DNA of 64,000 nucleotides from CALINB01 sp938045325 (GTDB taxonomy: Bacteria > Pseudomonadota > Alphaproteobacteria > Rhodospirillales > CALINB01): the NCBI GenBank assembly GCA_038114465.1, contig JAYNQW010000017.1:1-64000 (forward strand), in the 5' to 3' direction. Shown one piece after another: positions 26,740-35,281 of this stretch (the first letter of the stretch is position 1; each line of letters begins with the position of its first letter). Position numbers and translations under genes: made by a program. The notes beneath the pieces were generated by a model that worked only from the letters and a program-made list of their open reading frames with translations, was not told where the DNA came from and searched no databases.

Positions 26740-27147
26740 GTGCCTAGAAAGAGTAAAAATTCGGCGGACAAAGCCGACAAGCTAAACGCAGGCAGCCGGG
26801 CAACCATGACGGATTGCTATGTCGGTTCGCGAATCAGAGCCCGCCGGATTATGTTGGGATTGAGTCAGCAGCAAATGGCCGATTTGATCGGTGTGACCTA
26901 TCAACAAACGCATAAATACGAACGCGGCATCAACCGGATTTCAGCCGGCCGGCTGTACGAAATTGCACAAGTCTTAAAAGTGCCGGTTAGCTTTTTCTTT
27001 GATGGTCTTAATGATCAAGTTGACGAATCGTCCTTGCCAGATCGCCAACGGATGTGCCTTGAACTGGCGCGAAACTTTTCTAAAATTTCGAATGAACGCC
27101 ATCAAGATGCGCTCAGTCATCTGGCCCGGGCCATGGCGATGGAATAA
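26740..27147 (+). CDS. XRE/Cro-CI-type HTH regulator
   Basis: 135 residues. A Lys-rich N terminus of about 25 residues precedes a HTH_3 domain (about 28-85: RIRARRIMLGLSQQQMADLIGVTYQQTHKYERGINRISAGRL), then VPVSFFFDGL, common in alphaproteobacterial XRE proteins of the PraR/SinR-like type. The GTG at 26740 follows GAAAGG at good spacing. The target genes are unknown; a dyad upstream suggests self-control. Confidence 0.85.
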   Translation: MPRKSKNSADKADKLNAGSRATMTDCYVGSRIRARRIMLGLSQQQMADLIGVTYQQTHKYERGINRISAGRLYEIAQVLKVPVSFFFDGLNDQVDESSLPDRQRMCLELARNFSKISNERHQDALSHLARAMAME

Positions 27148-27165
27148 TAAAGTCCGATGAGCCGG

Positions 27166-27987
27166 CTATTTGATTTCCCGCAAAACCCGAAAGCCGATGC
27201 CGTAACTTTTAACCCGGTAATCGTTTTTAAATCGCCAAGCAGGCCGCATATTCTTTGAAATGTAGTACCAAGAACCGCCACGCATGACCCGTTCCCGGCA
27301 TTTGTCGAGGATCCGCGGACTGCCATCGACAGGGGCACCTTTATAATGGGGGACCCAGCAATCGAGCACCCATTCCCATACATTGCCGCTGGTATCATAG
27401 AGGCCGAAAGGATTGGCTTTAAACGACCCGACAGGTGCTGAGCCTTTCTTGCTCCATTTACTTTTACAATCCCGGCAATTGGCTAAATTCACGCCTTTTT
27501 CGTCGCCCCACCAAAACTCCGTTGTGGTGCCGCCGCGGGCGGCGTATTCCCATTCGGCCTCGGAGGGCATTCGGTAGGTGTGGCCGGTTTTTTTCGATAG
27601 CCAACGGGGGAAGAACTGCATTTCAAGCCAAGTTAAGTTGATCACCGGTCGCGGTCCGCGCCCCCATTTGTGATCATCCGGCATGCGCGGGCAGCCTTTA
27701 TCCTTTATGCAAGCCGCCCAATTGTCGAACGTAACCTCGAAACGACCGATGGCGTAGGGTTTTGATATCGACACTTTATGGGGTGGCTTTTCGTATTTGT
27801 GGCGGCTGTCCGTGCCCATCGTAAATGATCCCGATGGGATGACGACCATTTCAGGGCATTCTTTACAGTCTTTAAAAACCGTTCCCGGCAGTAATTTTTC
27901 CGCCGTTGCAGGCGCCGTCGTCCCCAAGCCCGATAGCAAGCTGCCGATAAGAAATAAGAACGGTTTTATAAAATGATTGCGGTTCAT
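27166..27987 (-). CDS. SUMF1/FGE-sulfatase-domain protein, catalytic Cys apparently absent
   Basis: About 273 residues from the ATG at 27987. A signal peptide (about 1-28, ending TATAEK-like) is followed by a SUMF1 domain: MVVIPSGSFTMGTD, GRFEVTFDNWAACI, YRMPSEAEWEYAARGG, NPFGLYDTSGNVWEWVLDCW and RVMRGGSWYY, ending GIGFRVLRE. True formylglycine-generating enzymes have copper-binding cysteines in the RGGS-SYC region; here that stretch has Tyr and no Cys. The protein is probably a secreted SUMF1-like factor of other function. No sulfatase gene is adjacent. Confidence 0.85.
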   Translation of the reverse strand: MNRNHFIKPFLFLIGSLLSGLGTTAPATAEKLLPGTVFKDCKECPEMVVIPSGSFTMGTDSRHKYEKPPHKVSISKPYAIGRFEVTFDNWAACIKDKGCPRMPDDHKWGRGPRPVINLTWLEMQFFPRWLSKKTGHTYRMPSEAEWEYAARGGTTTEFWWGDEKGVNLANCRDCKSKWSKKGSAPVGSFKANPFGLYDTSGNVWEWVLDCWVPHYKGAPVDGSPRILDKCRERVMRGGSWYYISKNMRPAWRFKNDYRVKSYGIGFRVLREIK

Positions 27988-28052
27988 AAGCATTACCTTG
28001 AGACTAGACAGAGGTAACGGCAAGGTCTCAGGCCGTCAAGTGGGGTAAAGCC

Positions 28053-29087
28053 CTACATTTTTTCCAATTGAGATACGGCCCAGGCCGCGGCCTCCTGAAC
28101 CAGCGGCGAAACATCCCCTGTTGCGTGCTCGGCACAGTCTTTCAGTTTTTGGTCACCACTATTGCCGATTGCGATCATCACATTACGCACAAACCGGTCC
28201 CGTCCAGTCCGTTTGATGGGAGAGCCAGCAAATATTTTGCGAAACGTCGAATCATCGAGAGCGGCGAGATCTGAAAGGCGCGGTGATTGTAATTCGGCCC
28301 GTGGAAAAAAATCTTTTTCTTTTGTCGGTTCGGCAAACTTGTTCCAAGGGCAGACGGCAAGGCAATCATCACAGCCATAAACATGATTGCCCATCAAAGC
28401 CATCAAATCTGAACCGATTGACCCTTTATGCTCAATCGTAAGGTAAGAAATGCACAATGTCGGATTTAACCGGTTGGGCGCGATAATGGCATCGGTTGGA
28501 CAGATTTGCATACAGGCATCGCATGATCCGCAATGATCGGTTTCCGGTGAGTCGGGCGGCAACTCAAGACTGGTGAAAACTTCGCCAAGAAACATCCATG
28601 AGCCGAACTCACGGGACACTAAATTTGTATGCTTGCCTTGCCAGCCCACCCCGGCCCGGGCGGCGATGGGTCTTTCCATCACTGGAGCGGTATCGACAAA
28701 GACTTTGATGTCGCAAGCCCAGGTTTCGCCCATCCAACGGCCCAATTGCTTCAGGCGTTTTTTAAAGACAGTGTGGTAGTCGCGGCCTTGCGCATAAACA
28801 CTGATCGCCGCGCGGTCTTTTTGATCAAGTGCAGCAAGCGGATTGTTCGGCGGGGCGTAGTTCATGCCCAAAACGATAATCGAACGGGCATCGGGCATAA
28901 TTTTTTGTGGATCGGATCGTCGCTCGGTATGGCGGGCAAGCCAGTCCATATCTCCGTGGTATTCTTTTGCAAGAAACCGGGAAAGAGCTTCCGCATCCTT
29001 GGCATCAGCCGTTGCTGGGGCGAAGCCTACGACGTCAAATCCGATTTCAAGGGCCTTATTGCGGATAGATTGCTTGGTGTTTGCCAT
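28053..29087 (-). CDS. queG: Epoxyqueuosine reductase
   Basis: Cobalamin and iron-sulfur enzyme that reduces epoxyqueuosine in tRNA to queuosine, the last step of the pathway. 344 residues. An N-terminal DUF1730 part (about 1-150), two [4Fe-4S] motifs, CGSCDACMQICPTDAI and CDDCLAVCPWNKFAEP, and a HEAT-like C terminus. It is divergent from queC across 107 bases. The cell also uses a B12-dependent nrdJ, so cobalamin supply matters to both. Confidence 0.94.
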   Translation of the reverse strand: MANTKQSIRNKALEIGFDVVGFAPATADAKDAEALSRFLAKEYHGDMDWLARHTERRSDPQKIMPDARSIIVLGMNYAPPNNPLAALDQKDRAAISVYAQGRDYHTVFKKRLKQLGRWMGETWACDIKVFVDTAPVMERPIAARAGVGWQGKHTNLVSREFGSWMFLGEVFTSLELPPDSPETDHCGSCDACMQICPTDAIIAPNRLNPTLCISYLTIEHKGSIGSDLMALMGNHVYGCDDCLAVCPWNKFAEPTKEKDFFPRAELQSPRLSDLAALDDSTFRKIFAGSPIKRTGRDRFVRNVMIAIGNSGDQKLKDCAEHATGDVSPLVQEAAAWAVSQLEKM

Positions 29088-29194
29088 GAATCTCGATTGC
29101 TATTAAAGAATACGCCGCTCGCTCGTATCTTTTAGAATGCTATGGTAACAGAATTATTCGCATAAATTTCAACCATTAGGTTATCGAGGTTTTT

Positions 29195-29893
29195 TTGATT
29201 AACAAAGCAAAAGCCGTTGTTTTGCTCAGTGGAGGTCTTGATTCAACCACTGTATTGGCGCTTGCGCATGATCAGGGGTTTGAGACCTATGCGCTGACAC
29301 TTCGCTACGGCCAGCGCCATGAAGTTGAAATCAATGCGGCGACGAAAATCGCGGAAACGATGAAGGTCGCCCGTCACGCAATCCTTGATATCGACCTTGG
29401 AGTCTTTGGTGGTTCGGCCTTAACCGATGCAACGCCCGTGCCGAAAGGCCGAAGTGACACAGAAATTGGTACCGGCATTCCGGTGACCTATGTGCCAGCC
29501 CGTAATACCGTTTTTCTTTCCTTAGCCTTGGCTTGGGCCGAAGTGTTGGAGGCCTACGATATTTTTATTGGCGTTAATGCGCTCGATTACAGTGGCTATC
29601 CCGATTGCCGGCCTGAATTTATTCAATCCTTCGAGTCTCTTGCTGCGTTAGCAACAAAAGCGGGTGTTGAAGGGGCAAAAAAATTTACGATTCACACACC
29701 ATTGATCGATTTATCAAAAAAAGAAATTATCGAAAAAGGCCGCGCTCTCGGTATCGATTACGGCTTAACCCGGACGTGCTATGATCCAACGCCTGACGGC
29801 ATTCCTTGCGGTGCTTGTGATGCCTGCTTGTTACGATTGAAAGGCTTTCAAGAAGCCGGCCTCGAAGATCCTTTAGACTATCCACGCGGTTAA
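29195..29893 (+). CDS. queC: 7-cyano-7-deazaguanine synthase
   Basis: Converts 7-carboxy-7-deazaguanine to preQ0 with ATP and ammonia. 232 residues with the PP-loop SGGLDSTT near the N terminus and the zinc site CYDPTPDGIPCGACDACLLR near the C terminus. The start is a TTG at 29195; there is no ATG in frame upstream of the PP-loop. No preQ1-type aptamer was recognised upstream. queE begins 11 bases after the stop. Confidence 0.94.
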   Translation: MINKAKAVVLLSGGLDSTTVLALAHDQGFETYALTLRYGQRHEVEINAATKIAETMKVARHAILDIDLGVFGGSALTDATPVPKGRSDTEIGTGIPVTYVPARNTVFLSLALAWAEVLEAYDIFIGVNALDYSGYPDCRPEFIQSFESLAALATKAGVEGAKKFTIHTPLIDLSKKEIIEKGRALGIDYGLTRTCYDPTPDGIPCGACDACLLRLKGFQEAGLEDPLDYPRG

Positions 29894-29904
29894 AGCGAAC
29901 GGTC

Positions 29905-30546
29905 ATGACGTATACGGTAAAAGAAATTTATTTTACCCTGCAAGGCGAGGGTATCAACACGGGCCGCCCGGCTGTGTTTTGTCGTTTCGCGGGATGCAAT
30001 CTTTGGTCCGGCTTGGAAGAGGATCGGGCAACGGCGATTTGCAATTTTTGCGATACCGACTTTGTCGGTACCAACGGACAAGGCGGCGGTAAATTTACGA
30101 CAGCAGACGAATTAGTCGATGCCGTATCGGCATGCTGGCCGGAAAATCAAGACCCGCAATCATCACCATTTGTTGTTTGTACGGGTGGCGAGCCGATATT
30201 ACAGTTGGACGAAAATTTGATCGCGGCGTTTCACCAAAGGGGGTTTTATGTCGCTGTCGAAACCAATGGGACCTTGCCGGTGCCGGCAGGTATTGATTGG
30301 ATTTGCGTCAGCCCAAAAGCGGGAACGGATTTGCAGCAGGTATCGGGCAACGAACTGAAATTTGTTTACCCACAAAAATCAATCGAGCCGGAACAATTCG
30401 AGCATATGGAATTCGATCATTTCCTGTTGCAGCCCATGGACAATGAAAATCGTCCATTGAACACACAACAGGCTCTCGCGTATTGTCAGGCCCATCCCAA
30501 TTGGCGGTTAAGCCTACAAACACATAAGATTTTAGGCTTGCCCTAA
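29905..30546 (+). CDS. queE: 7-carboxy-7-deazaguanine synthase
   Basis: Radical SAM enzyme making 7-carboxy-7-deazaguanine from 6-carboxy-tetrahydropterin. 213 residues. The cluster region is FCRFAGCNLWSGLEEDRA followed by CNFCDTDF, the CxxxC-plus-CxxC spread typical of the longer QueE form with an insert. GGEP (CTGGEPILQ) and the VETNGT strand follow. Between queC and queD in the same direction. Confidence 0.94.
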   Translation: MTYTVKEIYFTLQGEGINTGRPAVFCRFAGCNLWSGLEEDRATAICNFCDTDFVGTNGQGGGKFTTADELVDAVSACWPENQDPQSSPFVVCTGGEPILQLDENLIAAFHQRGFYVAVETNGTLPVPAGIDWICVSPKAGTDLQQVSGNELKFVYPQKSIEPEQFEHMEFDHFLLQPMDNENRPLNTQQALAYCQAHPNWRLSLQTHKILGLP

Positions 30547-30571
30547 CGTGTTTGGATTATAAAGATAGTCG

Positions 30572-30931
30572 ATGGAAATTTTTAAAGAGTTCACATTTGA
30601 AGCGGCACATATGCTGCCGAACTTACCGGCAGATCATAAGTGCCGCCGCTTGCATGGACACTCATTTAAAGTCAGCATTTCTGTCGCTGGTCCGGAAAAT
30701 CCAGCCACCGGGTGGGTGATGGATTTTGCCGAAATCAAGAATGCGTTTGAGCCCGTTCGCCTCGAACTTGATCATTATTATTTGAACGATATTCAAGGCC
30801 TTGAAAATCCGACCAGTGAAGTTATCGCCCGGTGGATCTGGCAACGCTTGAAGCCGAAATTACCGCAACTTAGTAAGGTTACACTTTGGGAAACCTGCAA
30901 TGCGGGCTGTGTCTACCGGGGTGAAGAGTAG
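30572..30931 (+). CDS. queD: 6-carboxy-5,6,7,8-tetrahydropterin synthase
   Basis: 119 residues, single-domain PTPS fold. Zinc ligands lie in EAAHMLPN and HGHSFK; the catalytic Cys-like position is in HKCRRLHGHSF, and DHYYLND and ETCNAGCVY are conserved. Converts 7,8-dihydroneopterin triphosphate to 6-carboxy-tetrahydropterin. Third gene of queC-queE-queD. Confidence 0.93.
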   Translation: MEIFKEFTFEAAHMLPNLPADHKCRRLHGHSFKVSISVAGPENPATGWVMDFAEIKNAFEPVRLELDHYYLNDIQGLENPTSEVIARWIWQRLKPKLPQLSKVTLWETCNAGCVYRGEE

Positions 30932-30941
30932 ATTCGCACTT

Positions 30942-30962
30942 AACCGTTGAAATTACACGGTT
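30942..30962. other. Hairpin after queD
   Basis: AACCGT and ACGGTT flank nine bases. It lies 10 bases past the queD stop without a T-tract, so it may end or stabilise the que mRNA, but it is weak. Confidence 0.3.
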
Positions 30963-31003
30963 ATGACATGTCGTTCGAATTGGGCGAGCGTTAAGAATTA
31001 CGT

Positions 31004-31009
31004 TATAAT
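31004..31009 (+). promoter_or_regulatory. Candidate -10 upstream of hydrolase gene
   Basis: A perfect TATAAT, with only a weak TTGGGC 18 bases upstream. A start near 31016 would lie 91 bases before the ATG at 31107. Confidence 0.4.
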
Positions 31010-31106
31010 TCACCCGCTTCTACTGTCACGAAATAAACATCTAAATCAGCTAAAAGCGGAAGCGATGTTGTTTGATCGTTTTGACGATCGATATTGGGAG
31101 GCCGAT

Positions 31107-31811
31107 ATGTCATCAATCGAAGAATTGACCGTTGGCGGCAGTGCAATGAAAACTTATGTCGGTTTGCCTGCCGGTACGGGGCCGCATCCAGCAATGGTTG
31201 TTATGTGTCATGGTGCGGGTATTGATGAATTTACCAAAGACCGTGTCGATCAATTAGCGAAGGCAGGGTATGCCGCTGCCGCTCCGGATGTTTTTCACCG
31301 CATTCCTGAAATTACGGACTCGGCAGAAAAACGTGCGAGTATGACCGATGGGGAAATCGCCGACGATATCAACGCGACGGTCGACTTTATTCAAGCGCAC
31401 CCGAATGTCGACGGTTCACGCATCGGTATTATCGGCCATTGCATGGGCGGACGAATGTCTTTTTTGGGTGCCATCGTCAGTCCGGCCATTAAAGCCTGTG
31501 TCGTTTTTTATAGCGGCAATATGATGAAAACCTGGGGTGAGGATACGGCAAAATCACCGTATGACCGGCTTGATGAGATTGCCTGTCCTGTTATCGGATT
31601 CTTCGGCCTTGAAGACGAAAACCCCTCGCCGGCGGATGTCGATCAAATCGAACACCGTTTGAAGGAGCTTAATGTCGATTGTACGTTCTACCGGTATGAA
31701 AGCGCTGGCCATGCGTTTCAAAATTTTTTGGCGAAGAATAAGTTTGGCCAAGGCCCTAGCGATGAGGCTTGGGCACATGTGCTCGATTTTTTAAAAGAAA
31801 ATCTCGGGTAA
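31107..31811 (+). CDS. Dienelactone hydrolase family protein
   Basis: Alpha/beta hydrolase of 234 residues from the ATG at 31107, which lies five bases after GGGAGG. The nucleophile motif is GHCMGG (Cys in place of Ser, as in dienelactone hydrolases); the acid is the Asp in the FGLEDENPSPADVD region and the His is in SAGHAFQ. The substrate is unknown. It interrupts the que genes but is probably not part of that pathway. An ATG at 31065 is a possible alternative start. Confidence 0.88.
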   Translation: MSSIEELTVGGSAMKTYVGLPAGTGPHPAMVVMCHGAGIDEFTKDRVDQLAKAGYAAAAPDVFHRIPEITDSAEKRASMTDGEIADDINATVDFIQAHPNVDGSRIGIIGHCMGGRMSFLGAIVSPAIKACVVFYSGNMMKTWGEDTAKSPYDRLDEIACPVIGFFGLEDENPSPADVDQIEHRLKELNVDCTFYRYESAGHAFQNFLAKNKFGQGPSDEAWAHVLDFLKENLG

Positions 31812-31812
31812 A

Positions 31813-32307
31813 TTATTTTCGGCCCGTATACGGGTTTACGCCCTGATCGGGAATAAATACACCTTTAGGCGGGCTTCCGGTTTGATAAAACACATCAATG
31901 GGGATGCCGCCGCGCGGATTAAAAAACCCGCCGATTCGCAGCCATTTTGGTTTGGCGGCTTTAATAATCTTGCTGGCAATACTTATTGTTGCATCTTCAT
32001 GAAACGAGCCGTGGTCGCGGAAAGACGCAATATATAGTTTTAACGACTTACTTTCGACAATACGCGACCCAGGAACATAGTCGATAACAATATGGGCGAA
32101 ATCCGGTTGGCCGGTGATTGGGCAAAGGCAGGTAAATTCAGGGCACGTAAAACGGACGGTGTAGTGCTTACCCTTATTAGGATTAGCAACCGTCTCTAAA
32201 ATGGCGGCGTCCGGCGAAGCCGGGATTCCGGCTTGACGGCCCAATTGCGTCAGTTTTGCCGATGTTGCATTTTTTTTTCCGGTTTTTGCTTGGGGCTTTT
32301 TCATCAT
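31813..32307 (-). CDS. queF: NADPH-dependent preQ0 reductase
   Basis: Reduces preQ0 to preQ1. 164 residues, the short single-domain (YkvM-like) type. Key residues are in FTCPEFTCLCPITGQPDFA (catalytic Cys in CPITGQPD) and ESKSLKLYIASFRDHGSFHED, the QueF-specific block. The Lys-rich start (MMKKPQAKTGKK) is variable. Start overlaps the tgt stop by four bases (ATGA). Confidence 0.94.
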   Translation of the reverse strand: MMKKPQAKTGKKNATSAKLTQLGRQAGIPASPDAAILETVANPNKGKHYTVRFTCPEFTCLCPITGQPDFAHIVIDYVPGSRIVESKSLKLYIASFRDHGSFHEDATISIASKIIKAAKPKWLRIGGFFNPRGGIPIDVFYQTGSPPKGVFIPDQGVNPYTGRK

Positions 32308-33443
32308 TCGGCTTCTTCTTGTTTGGCGGTTTCGCTTTCGTTGTATTGCGCATAGAACGATTTGGCAAATTTATCGAATTTTTGTTCGGCAATGGCTTCG
32401 CGCATACCAGCCATTAATGTCTGGTAATAATCAAGATTGTGCCAGGTCAACAGCACGGCGCCGAGGATTTCGTTGGCTTTGACGAGATGGTTGATATAGG
32501 CGCGGCTGAAGTCCCGGCAGGCCGGGCAGGTGCATGTTTCATCCAGCGGCCGGGGGTCGTCACGGTGGCGGGCGTTGCGCAAGTTCAGCGGGCCTTGGGC
32601 GGTAAAGGCCTGTGAAGTGCGCCCCGAGCGGGTTGGAATGACGCAATCGAACATATCAACACCGCGTGCAACGGATTCAATTAAATCCGCTGGCCTGCCA
32701 ACGCCCATTAAGTAGCGCGGTTTATTGGCAGGGAGGTGAGGAACCGTCTTTCCAAGGACCTCAACCATGATGTCCGGACCCTCACCAACCGCGAGTCCAC
32801 CGACAGCATAGCCGTCAAATCCGATTGTTTTTAATTTTTCAGCCGATTCGGCGCGAAGGTTTTCATAAACACCGCCTTGAACGATACCAAACAATCCATA
32901 ACCGTCGCGGGGCTTAAACGCGTTTTTTGAACGTTCCGCCCAGCGCATGGAAAGTTGCATCGACTCATGAGCAACTTCTTCGCTAGCCGGGAAGGGTGTG
33001 CATTCATCGAAGGCCATGGTGATATCGGCATCGAGCAGATGCTGGATTTCGATTGCACGTTCAGGCGTTAGCTCATATGACGTGCCGTCAATGTGCGATT
33101 GAAACGTAACCCCGTTCTCATTGAGGGTCCGCAATTTTGACAACGACATCACTTGAAAACCGCCTGAATCTGTAAGAATGGGCCCCGGCCAATTCATGAA
33201 TTTATGTAAGCCGCCGAGCCGGGCAATGCGTTCGGCCCCGGGGCGCAACATCAAGTGATAGGTATTGCCAAGGATAATGTCGGCCCCGGTTTCACGGACG
33301 GCATCGGGTGTCATGCCTTTGACCGTTGCGGCCGTGCCAACAGGCATGAAGGCTGGTGTTCTAACAGGCCCATGTGCCGTTTCAAGCAGGCCGGTCCGGG
33401 CCTCACCGTCATTTGCCTGCAAGGTAAATTTTGTACCACTCAT
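32304..33443 (-). CDS. tgt: tRNA-guanine transglycosylase
   Basis: Exchanges guanine-34 for preQ1 in Asp, Asn, His and Tyr tRNAs. About 379 residues from the ATG at 33443 (MSGTKFTLQAND). Seen are the active-site DSGGFQVMS, GGLAVGE, MFDCVIPTRSGR with the nucleophilic Asp, and zinc ligands CTCPAC with a later His in LLTWHN. It overlaps queA and queF by four bases, indicating a tight queA-tgt-queF operon. Confidence 0.96.
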   Translation of the reverse strand: MSGTKFTLQANDGEARTGLLETAHGPVRTPAFMPVGTAATVKGMTPDAVRETGADIILGNTYHLMLRPGAERIARLGGLHKFMNWPGPILTDSGGFQVMSLSKLRTLNENGVTFQSHIDGTSYELTPERAIEIQHLLDADITMAFDECTPFPASEEVAHESMQLSMRWAERSKNAFKPRDGYGLFGIVQGGVYENLRAESAEKLKTIGFDGYAVGGLAVGEGPDIMVEVLGKTVPHLPANKPRYLMGVGRPADLIESVARGVDMFDCVIPTRSGRTSQAFTAQGPLNLRNARHRDDPRPLDETCTCPACRDFSRAYINHLVKANEILGAVLLTWHNLDYYQTLMAGMREAIAEQKFDKFAKSFYAQYNESETAKQEEAE

Positions 33444-34480
33444 GGTTTGCTGTCTTTCGCTAGAAGACAAGCATCGCCATATGAATAAAACCGGTAATCG
33501 TGATCGATGGCGTGTTGGTAGGCTTGCTTCATGCGATCTGTCCCGGCAAACGCGCACACCAGCATAAAAAGTGTCGAGCGCGGTAGATGAAAATTTGTGA
33601 ACAACATATCGGCGGCTTTAAAGCGATATCCGGGTTTAATGAATAACGATGTATCGCCCGTGAAAGGTTTAAGCGTACCATCCGCGCGGGCCGCTGTCTC
33701 CAACAGGCGCAGCGCCGTTGTACCGGCTGGAATAATACGCCCGCCGTTTGCCCGAGTTTTATTAATCAACATAGCTGTTTGCTTGCTGACATCCCCCCAT
33801 TCAGCATGCATGCGGTGCTCATCAACGTTATCCGTTCTAACCGGCAGAAATGTCCCCGCACCCACGTGTAACGTGACAAATGTGTGTTGAATGTTTTTCT
33901 TGCTTAATTCAGCCAATATTTCAGGTGTGAAATGCAATCCGGCAGTCGGCGCGGCGACAGCGCCGGGAACTTCGGCGAACATGGTTTGATAATCATCGTG
34001 GTCCTGACGGTCGGGCAGTGGATTTCTTTTGATGTAAGGCGGCAACGGCATGGCACCGTATTGTTCAAGCTGTCTGCGTAAATCATCGCCGGCGTGCTGG
34101 AATGTTAGCGTGACTTCACCCTGTTCACCCTTGGCGGTAACCTCGGCGGTGAAATCCTCGGCAAAATCGATTTGATCGCCCGGCTTCAGTTTTCGTGCCG
34201 GTCGCGCAAAAGCCCGCCAGGTATCAGGAGCCTCCTCTTTATGCAAGGTGACATCGATTTTGGCCGTTTTGCGCTTACCGATCAGGCGGGCCGGAATCAC
34301 GCGGGTGTTATTGAACACCAAGAGATCGCCGGGGCGAAATAGTCCCGGCAGGTTTTTAAGCGTGCTATCCGTGAGTGACTCATCAACAACAAGCAAGCGG
34401 GCCGAATCACGAGGCTGTATGGGCCGTTGCGCGATATTCTCGGGCGGTAATTCATAATCGAAGTCGCTGAGTTTCATCAT
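33440..34480 (-). CDS. queA: S-adenosylmethionine:tRNA ribosyltransferase-isomerase
   Basis: Adds the epoxycyclopentanediol unit from SAM to preQ1 in tRNA. About 346 residues from the ATG at 34480 or 34477 (MKLSDFDYELPPENIAQRP). Typical blocks are DSARLLVVD, NNTRVIPARL, AAPTAGLHFT and TNFHLPRSTLFMLVCAFAG. A longer frame from 34540 has no family similarity at its N terminus. First gene of queA-tgt-queF. Confidence 0.95.
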   Translation of the reverse strand: MMKLSDFDYELPPENIAQRPIQPRDSARLLVVDESLTDSTLKNLPGLFRPGDLLVFNNTRVIPARLIGKRKTAKIDVTLHKEEAPDTWRAFARPARKLKPGDQIDFAEDFTAEVTAKGEQGEVTLTFQHAGDDLRRQLEQYGAMPLPPYIKRNPLPDRQDHDDYQTMFAEVPGAVAAPTAGLHFTPEILAELSKKNIQHTFVTLHVGAGTFLPVRTDNVDEHRMHAEWGDVSKQTAMLINKTRANGGRIIPAGTTALRLLETAARADGTLKPFTGDTSLFIKPGYRFKAADMLFTNFHLPRSTLFMLVCAFAGTDRMKQAYQHAIDHDYRFYSYGDACLLAKDSKP

Positions 34481-34588
34481 ATTGGGGCCGTTATTATCGT
34501 GCTTTCCCTTGTAAAAAAAGGGAAAGCCGCCCCATGACAACGGTTTTTTTACGCTTTTTACCGATACTCAGCGTTTGGGGAGAAAGAC

Positions 34589-35275
34589 ATGAACGATTTG
34601 ATCAAGCCGGCGGCCGCCGAATTTTTAGGTGCTTTCTTTATCGTTTTTGCTGCTTCCGGCGCCATCATGGTCGATGTGATTACCGGTGGTGTTTTAGGTC
34701 AAGTCGGCACCAGTGTGGTTTTTGGTCTTTCCGTCGCCCTCATGATTTTATTATTTGGTTCCATTTCCGGTGGACATTTTAATCCGGCCATCAGCCTTGT
34801 CATGTTAGCGGTCCGGGGCATGCCGACCATGCGGCTTCTTGTGTACTTGGCCGTACAATTGGCCGGTGGGTTAACTGCCGCGATCATATTATTGAATCTT
34901 CTTGGTGATATTGCGCGTCTCGGTACACCGTTACCTAATTTGGAAATCGCGACTGTTGCGGATGTTTCGGCGACGATATTGATTATTGCACTCGAATTTG
35001 TTTTTGCCGCTATGTTCATTGCGGTGGTTTTGACTTTTTCTAAAGGTATTTTCCTCAAAGGGCCGCTGGCAGCGTTTTCCGTCGGTTCCGCCGTCGCATT
35101 GGTCGCCTTTGTGGGCGGACCGATTACCGGAGCGGCCTTAAACCCAGCACGTTATCTCGGTACCGCCGTTATTTCCGGCTCGTTCGATTACATCGTGACG
35201 TATTTATCCGCCATCGTCTTTGGAGCTTTTGCCGGTGCTCTGATCTTTCGGCTCATCGTCGATAAAGCCGATTAA
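34589..35275 (+). CDS. Aquaporin (MIP family)
   Basis: Membrane channel of 228 residues with six hydrophobic spans and two NPA loops: GGHFNPAISL near residue 65 and ALNPARYLG near 187, where the Arg forms part of the selectivity filter. The loops decide passage of water or small neutral solutes; which one cannot be told from sequence alone. GGGGAG lies about six bases before the ATG. It is divergent from queA and convergent with the next hydrolase gene. Confidence 0.93.
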   Translation: MNDLIKPAAAEFLGAFFIVFAASGAIMVDVITGGVLGQVGTSVVFGLSVALMILLFGSISGGHFNPAISLVMLAVRGMPTMRLLVYLAVQLAGGLTAAIILLNLLGDIARLGTPLPNLEIATVADVSATILIIALEFVFAAMFIAVVLTFSKGIFLKGPLAAFSVGSAVALVAFVGGPITGAALNPARYLGTAVISGSFDYIVTYLSAIVFGAFAGALIFRLIVDKAD

Positions 35276-35281
35276 AATCGG

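Noticed and set aside
29088..29194. preQ1 riboswitch in front of queC
   Set aside because: Looked for the short preQ1 aptamer patterns; none was seen.
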